The notes below the pieces were generated by a model that did not search any database, was not told the origin of the DNA, and saw only the letters and a program-made list of their open reading frames with translations. 10,056 nt of DNA from an uncultured Clostridia bacterium (GTDB lineage Bacteria; Bacillota; Clostridia; Christensenellales; UBA3700): positions 1 to 10,056 of the forward strand of contig CAMWPK010000040.1 in the NCBI GenBank assembly GCA_947176115.1, written 5' to 3'. Position 1 is the first letter of the stretch, and each line of letters starts with the position of its first letter. Shown here piece by piece: positions 5,612 through 10,056 of this stretch. Position numbers and translations under genes: made by a program.

Positions 5612-5640
5612 TTGCAAAATGCGAACATTTGTGCTAAAAT
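5612..5640 (+). promoter_or_regulatory. Sigma-A promoter of uvrB with extended -10
   Basis: TTGCAA (5612-5617), 17-base spacer, TAAAAT (5635-5640) with upstream TG (5632-5633). The predicted start is at about 5646-5648, only a few bases before ATG 5651, so the message is nearly leaderless. The intergenic stretch 5491-5611 upstream holds nothing else I can name. Confidence 0.8.
5622..5635 (+). promoter_or_regulatory. LexA (SOS) operator of uvrB
   Basis: CGAACATTTGTGCT matches 12 of 14 positions of the Gram-positive LexA box CGAACATTTGTTCG; the GAAC-N4-GTTC core has one mismatch (GTGC). It fills the spacer and touches the -10 of the uvrB promoter, so bound LexA would block RNA polymerase. uvrB is a classical SOS gene in Firmicutes. 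Confidence 0.75.
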
Positions 5641-5650
5641 ACACCTAAAT

Positions 5651-7600
5651 ATGTTTGAACTCAAGAGCAAATTTTCTCCTTGCGGAGACCAACCGCAGGC
5701 AATACAAAAACTTGTAGAGGGCGTAAACGACGGTTTGCGTACTCAAGTTTTGCTTGGCGTAACGGGTAGCGGTAAGACTTTTACTATGGCAAACGTCATA
5801 AAAGAATGCAACCGTCCCGCTTTAGTTATTGCGCACAACAAGACTTTGGCTGCGCAACTTTGCAATGAGTTTAGAGAATTTTTTCCAAACAACAGAGTAG
5901 AGTATTTCGTATCATACTATGATTACTACCAGCCTGAAGCGTACATTCCGCGCACGGATACCTACATTGAGAAAGACTTGTCCATCAATGACGAGATAGA
6001 CAGACTTCGCAATTCGGCGACAAGCGCGTTATGCGAGAGCAGAGATGTCATAGTAGTATCGTCAGTATCTTGCATATACGGTTTAGGCGCGCCTATGGAA
6101 TACTTTGCGTTGGCAATCTCCTTGCGCGAGGGTATGACAATAGACAGAGATGCATTGCTTGACAATCTTGTTGAGATACAGTACAAGCGAAGCGATATAG
6201 AGTTTGTCCGCGCAACTTTCAGAGTACGCGGAGATATAGTTGAAATATTCCCCGTAGAAAGTTCGGATTATGCAATTAGAGTAGAGTTTTGGGGAGATGA
6301 GATTGACAAGATTTCTCAGTTTGACCCCGTTTCGGCAAAGACGGTATGCGGACTAAAGCACGTCAATATTTTTCCTGCTACTCATTACGTTGTGGAGAAA
6401 GAGAAACGCGACGCTTGCCTTGACAGAATAAGAGCCGATATGGTAGAGCAAGTTGAACTCTTTACTCAGCAAGGCAAACTCTTGGAAGCGCAAAGACTTA
6501 AAGAGCGAGTTAGTTACGACCTTGAAATGATAAAGGAAATGGGATATTGTTCAGGCATAGAAAATTATTCAAGGTATTTTGACGGCAGAGAGGTCGGACA
6601 ACCGCCGTACACTTTGTTGGACTTCTTTCCAAAGGACTTTTTATTATTCGTAGACGAAAGCCATATGACTTTGCCACAAGTTAGGGCAATGTTCAACGGT
6701 GATTTATCCCGTAAAGTCAACCTTGTAGACTACGGCTTTAGGCTACCGTCGGCATACGACAACCGTCCGCTTAAATTCGACGAGTTTGACGAAAGAGTTG
6801 GACAAATGATATGCGTATCGGCTACGCCTGCCAAGTATGAACTAGACCAAGCCGGACAAGTGGTGGAGCAACTAATAAGACCTACGGGACTTATCGACCC
6901 AGAGGTGGAGATACACCCGATAGAAGGACAGATAGACGACCTTATATCCCGTATCAACGACACTGTAGACAAAAAAGCCAGAGTGCTAGTAACCACTCTT
7001 ACAAAAAAAATGGCGGAGAGTTTGACGGCGTATCTTACGGAAAGACATATCAAAGTCAAGTATATGCACTCCGACATAGACACGTTGGAAAGAGTTGAGA
7101 TAATAGCGGGACTTCGCAAAGGCGAGTTTGACGTCCTTGTAGGCATCAATCTTTTAAGAGAGGGCTTGGATATTCCGGAAGTACAGCTTGTCGCAATTCT
7201 CGACGCTGATAAAGAAGGCTTTTTGCGTAGCGAAACTTCACTCATACAGACCATAGGCAGAGCGGCAAGAAATTCTCAAGCAAAAGTCGTCATGTACGCC
7301 GACGTAATGACGGACAGTATGAAGAGAGCAATTGAAGAAACCAACCGCCGTAGAGAAATTCAGAGCCAGTACAACGCGCAACACGGAATTACGCCAAAGA
7401 CAATAGTCAAAGAAATCACCAATACTTTGGAAATATCCAAAAAGGTAGAGGATAAGAAACCTACTTCCCAAAAGGATATCTCAAGAGAACTTGCGAGATT
7501 GACGTCAGCAATGAAAGTCGCATCGTCTAACTTGGACTTTGAGTTGGCGATTAAATATCGAGAGCAGATTGCTGTGTTAAAATCTTTGCTAAAGAAATGA
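5651..7600 (+). CDS. uvrB: Excinuclease ABC subunit B
   Basis: UvrB is the DNA-loading helicase-like subunit of nucleotide excision repair: UvrA delivers it to a lesion and UvrC then cuts. At 649 residues it is close to the family norm and complete: Walker A GVTGSGKT (36-43), the beta-hairpin that clamps DNA (YYDYYQPEAYIPRTD, 89-103), DESH (335-338, motif II), VSATPA (389-394), HSDIDTLER (473-481), GINLLREGLDIPE (498-510), LIQTIGRAAR (531-540), and a C-terminal UVR domain (about 613-648) that contacts UvrC. I start at ATG 5651, giving MFELKSKFSPCGDQPQ as in other UvrBs; a reading from TTG 5612 would begin inside the promoter's -35. There is no SD: the -10 ends 10 bases upstream. A LexA box in the promoter implies SOS induction. 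uvrA follows after 233 bases. Confidence 0.97.
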   Translation: MFELKSKFSPCGDQPQAIQKLVEGVNDGLRTQVLLGVTGSGKTFTMANVIKECNRPALVIAHNKTLAAQLCNEFREFFPNNRVEYFVSYYDYYQPEAYIPRTDTYIEKDLSINDEIDRLRNSATSALCESRDVIVVSSVSCIYGLGAPMEYFALAISLREGMTIDRDALLDNLVEIQYKRSDIEFVRATFRVRGDIVEIFPVESSDYAIRVEFWGDEIDKISQFDPVSAKTVCGLKHVNIFPATHYVVEKEKRDACLDRIRADMVEQVELFTQQGKLLEAQRLKERVSYDLEMIKEMGYCSGIENYSRYFDGREVGQPPYTLLDFFPKDFLLFVDESHMTLPQVRAMFNGDLSRKVNLVDYGFRLPSAYDNRPLKFDEFDERVGQMICVSATPAKYELDQAGQVVEQLIRPTGLIDPEVEIHPIEGQIDDLISRINDTVDKKARVLVTTLTKKMAESLTAYLTERHIKVKYMHSDIDTLERVEIIAGLRKGEFDVLVGINLLREGLDIPEVQLVAILDADKEGFLRSETSLIQTIGRAARNSQAKVVMYADVMTDSMKRAIEETNRRREIQSQYNAQHGITPKTIVKEITNTLEISKKVEDKKPTSQKDISRELARLTSAMKVASSNLDFELAIKYREQIAVLKSLLKK

Positions 7601-7616
7601 CCGCATAGATATAAAC

Positions 7617-7727
7617 TACCTCACGCCTAATGGGTGTAAAGCTAGTATTTAGTAAACGTCTTGCTGTCCCCTTGAGGGGAAAGTGGCGAGGGCAACTGCA
7701 CTCGCCGAAAAGGGGGCGTTTGAGGTA
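7617..7727. repeat. 111-bp MITE-like palindromic element between uvrB and uvrA
   Basis: Terminal inverted repeats TACCTCA-CGCC (7617-7627) and GGCG-TT-TGAGGTA (7715-7727) pair over 11 bp with a TT bulge. Inside are TCCCC (7667-7671) with GGGGA (7676-7680), GGCGAG (7685-7690) with CTCGCC (7701-7706), and an alternative CCCCTT (7668-7673) with AAGGGG (7710-7715). The interior is clearly more GC-rich than its AT-rich surroundings, unlike normal leader sequence. There is no coding capacity. The TA at both ends would fit a TA target duplication, but it is also part of the repeat arms. It starts 16 bases after the uvrB stop and has no T tract, so it is not a normal terminator. Confidence 0.6.
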
Positions 7728-7732
7728 AGAAC

Positions 7733-7773
7733 AATATATATTGATAAATAATATATAATAATATAAATAATAA
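7733..7773 (+). promoter_or_regulatory. AT-rich tract, probable uvrA promoter region
   Basis: About 40 bases of almost pure A and T. It holds TTGATA (7741-7746) with TAAATA (7764-7769) at 17-base spacing, and a perfect TATAAT (7754-7759) without a matching -35. Either could serve uvrA. No LexA-like GAAC-N4-GTTC is seen near them, unlike at uvrB. Confidence 0.4.
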
Positions 7774-7782
7774 CGTAAGTTA

Positions 7783-7801
7783 CGACTGATATACGCAGTC
7801 G
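7783..7801 (+). other. Hairpin in the uvrA leader
   Basis: CGACTG (7783-7788), a seven-base loop, CAGTCG (7796-7801): a perfect 6-bp stem in the probable uvrA 5' untranslated region, 32 bases before the ATG. It has no T tract. Function unknown. Confidence 0.35.
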
Positions 7802-7833
7802 GTAGAAAAGTACGAATTAGGTAGGAAAACCAA

Positions 7834-10001
7834 ATGGATACAAAGATAACAATCAAAGGCGCAAGAGTTCACAACTTAAAGAATATTGACGTTCAGATAC
7901 CGCGCGATAAACTCGTGGTATTGACCGGCTTGAGCGGAAGCGGTAAGTCGTCGCTTGCATTTGATACGATTTTTGCTGAGGGACAGCGCAGATATATGGA
8001 AAGTCTTTCGTCATACGCAAGACAGTTTTTGGGGCAAATGGACAAGCCTGACGTGGACTATATAGACGGTCTTTCGCCTGCTATATCCATTGACCAAAAG
8101 ACTACGTCGCACAATCCGCGTTCCACTGTGGGTACGGTGACGGAGATATACGATTATCTCAGACTATTATATGCAAGAATAGGTATTCCGCATTGTCCTA
8201 ATTGCGGAAAGGAGATAGTTCAGCAGTCGGTTGACCAAATCGCAGACAAGGTTATGAGCGTAGGCGTTGGAGCAAAAGTCCGCGTACTTGCTCCTGTCGT
8301 AAGAGGTAGAAAGGGCGAGTATTCTAAGCAAATTGACGGATACCGCAAGAGCGGTTACAGCAGACTGATAGTAGACGGTAGCGAGTACAATATACTCGAC
8401 GAAGAAGTTACTCTCGACAAAAACTTTAAGCACAATATCAAAATCGTCGTCGATAGAATAGTAATCAAAGAAGAAGTAGGCAGACGTCTTAACGATAGTC
8501 TGGAAACGGCTCTTAAACTTGCTGACGGACTTGTCGAAGTAGAAGTAGACGGCGAGGTATCTCTCTATTCTACAAAGTACGCTTGTCCCGACTGCGATAT
8601 AAGCATTGAAGAATTACAACCCAGAATGTTTTCTTTCAATTCGCCATTTGGCGCTTGTCCGGAGTGTTCCGGCTTGGGATTTAAGAACGTTCTTGATACC
8701 CAAAAGTTTGTCAAGTGGGATAAAGCAATCAGCGAGGGCGCGCTTGACGTAGGCGGTTGGAGTATGGATTATTTCAACTATCCTCGTACGATATACGAAG
8801 CGCTTGGTAAAAAATACAACTTCTCTACGAATACTCCCGTTAAAGATCTGCCCAAAAAGGTTCTGAACGTTTTGCTATACGGCGACGGCGAAAAGGTTCA
8901 GGTCAATAGAAGATTTTCCGACGGCGTGACGAATTACAACTTTGACGGCGTAGCCAATCACTTTATGGACAAATACAAGTCATTGACGTCTGAATTTATG
9001 AGAGGAGAGCTCTCCAAATATCTTGCCGAAGCTCACTGCGACGTATGCGACGGTAAGAGGCTCAAGAAAGAGGTTTTGGGAGTGACTGTAGGCGGGCTTA
9101 ACATCCACGAGGTGTGCGCGCTTTCTATAGACAAAGCGTTGGAGTTTTTTGAGAATCTACAGCTCAATACTACTCAAGAGCTTATCGCCAATCAAATTTT
9201 GAAAGAAATAAAGGCGCGTCTTGGATTTTTAGTCAACGTAGGTCTTGACTATCTCCAGCTTACTCGTTCTTCAGCTACGCTTTCCGGCGGAGAAGCTCAG
9301 AGAATACGTCTTGCTACGCAGATAGGTAGCGGACTCGTGGGCGTACTCTATATCTTGGACGAGCCAAGCATAGGTCTACACCAAAGGGATAATGACAAAC
9401 TCTTGGCGACGTTGAAGCGATTGAGGGACTTAGGCAATACTCTTATCGTCGTAGAGCACGACGAGGATACGATGCGCGAAGCCGATTATATTGTCGATAT
9501 AGGACCCGGCGCCGGCGTCAACGGCGGAGAAGTCGTAGTATGCGGAACTCCCGATCAAGTTATGGCATGCGAGAACTCGATTACCGGAGCGTATATGTCG
9601 GGAAGAGAAGTAATAGAACTCCCTCAGCAAAGACGTGAGGGCAATGGCAAATTTTTGCAAATCAAGGGCGCTTTCAAGAACAATCTCAAGCGTATCAACG
9701 TAGATATACCGCTTGGTACTTTTTGCGTAATCACCGGCGTAAGCGGTAGCGGTAAGTCTTCGCTTATCAATGAGGTACTTTATCCTGTATTGCAGAATCA
9801 ACTCAACGGCAGTGAAGAAAAGCCTTTGAATTGCAAAGAGATATTGGGCATTGAAGAACTCGACAAGGTAATTGCCATAGACCAAAGTCCGATAGGCAGA
9901 ACTCCGCGTTCCAACCCTGCGACGTATACCAATGTTTTTACTGCTATAAGAGAATTGTACGCAAAGACTCCCGACGCTAAGTCAAGAGGATACACTAGCG
10001 G
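7834..10001 (+). CDS. uvrA: Excinuclease ABC subunit A, 3' partial
   Basis: UvrA is the dimeric ABC-type ATPase that finds bulky DNA lesions and loads UvrB. Visible in order: Walker A of the first ATPase GLSGSGKS (32-39), CPNC (121-124), the zinc-module cysteine pairs CPDC (251-254) and CPEC (275-278), CDVC (402-405), signature LSGGEAQR (483-490), Walker B ILDEP (507-511), second Walker A GVSGSGKS (635-642), and IDQSPIGRTPRSNPATYT (682-699). About 723 genuine residues are present against a usual 940 or so; the C-terminal zinc finger and the second signature and Walker B are missing. The apparent stop TGA (10009-10011) lies in adapter sequence, so the gene is cut by the contig end, not truncated in the cell. 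The SD is weak (AGGA, 7823-7826). Confidence 0.96.
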
Positions 10002-10056
10002 CTGTCTCTGATACAGATCTCCGAGCCCACGAGACATCTCAGGATCTCGTATGCCG
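10002..10056. other. Illumina Nextera adapter with index (artefact)
   Basis: From 10002 the sequence is the 19-base Nextera mosaic end with two substitutions (T to G at 10010, C to G at 10016), then CCGAGCCCACGAGAC (10021-10035), an eight-base index ATCTCAGG (10036-10043), and ATCTCGTATGCCG (10044-10056), the start of the P7 side. This order is exactly a read running through an insert into the adapter. It is not genomic and should be trimmed. Confidence 0.97.

Noticed and set aside
5612..5650. 13-residue extension of UvrB from TTG 5612
   Set aside because: It would begin inside the -35 hexamer and run through the LexA box and -10; family members start at the position of ATG 5651.
6730..7254. 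174-residue Ser-rich open frame on the minus strand
   Set aside because: Antisense to conserved uvrB motifs, which explain the sequence fully.
7729..7740. GAAC (7729-7732) as half of a LexA box for uvrA
   Set aside because: The right half reads TATA instead of GTTC; no palindrome.
10009..10011. TGA as the real end of a shortened UvrA
   Set aside because: The codon lies within adapter sequence and arises from a substitution in it; the family continues about 220 residues further.
1..10056. CRISPR array, tRNA or rRNA genes, toxin-antitoxin or phage-defence genes
   Set aside because: No regularly spaced repeats, no tRNA- or rRNA-like conserved cores, and no matching protein families on either strand.

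Overview
The window looks like one end of a short-read assembly contig from a Clostridia-like (Firmicutes) bacterium, probably metagenomic. Support: AT-leaning composition, purine-rich Shine-Dalgarno (SD) sites (AGGAG, GAGG), near-consensus sigma-A promoters, a very cysteine-rich small protein, an ECF-type vitamin transporter S component beside a type III pantothenate kinase, and a Firmicutes-type LexA box on uvrB. The genus cannot be told. The last 55 bases (10002-10056) are not genomic: they are Illumina Nextera adapter with an index.

Layout. Positions 1-320: a cysteine-rich small protein (+) closed by a strong intrinsic terminator. 321-779: a TspO/MBR membrane protein (-), convergent with it. 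780-901: a divergent promoter region carrying a 40-bp palindromic repeat. 902-1186: a small two-helix membrane protein of unknown function. 1187-2918: a promoter, a structured 5' leader of about 134 nt, an ECF S component and coaX, which together read as a pantothenate uptake and coenzyme A entry unit. 2915-5490: a promoter embedded in the coaX stop codon drives hom (homoserine dehydrogenase), two small winged-helix-like proteins with C-terminal membrane anchors, and a TfoX N-terminal-domain protein. 5491-7600: uvrB under an apparent LexA-controlled promoter. 7601-7833: a 111-bp MITE-like palindromic element and an AT-rich leader. 7834-10001: uvrA, cut off at its second ATPase half by the contig end.

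How the parts work together. The S component and CoaX would import pantothenate and phosphorylate it. Hom makes homoserine for threonine and methionine. UvrB and UvrA are the damage-recognition core of nucleotide excision repair. The content is mostly housekeeping. The parts most worth a second look are the unassigned structured leader upstream of the pantothenate unit, three genes whose -10 hexamers sit only 5-10 bp before the ATG (likely leaderless or near-leaderless mRNAs), the tandem winged-helix/membrane-anchor pair in the hom operon, and the adapter chimera that gives uvrA a false stop.
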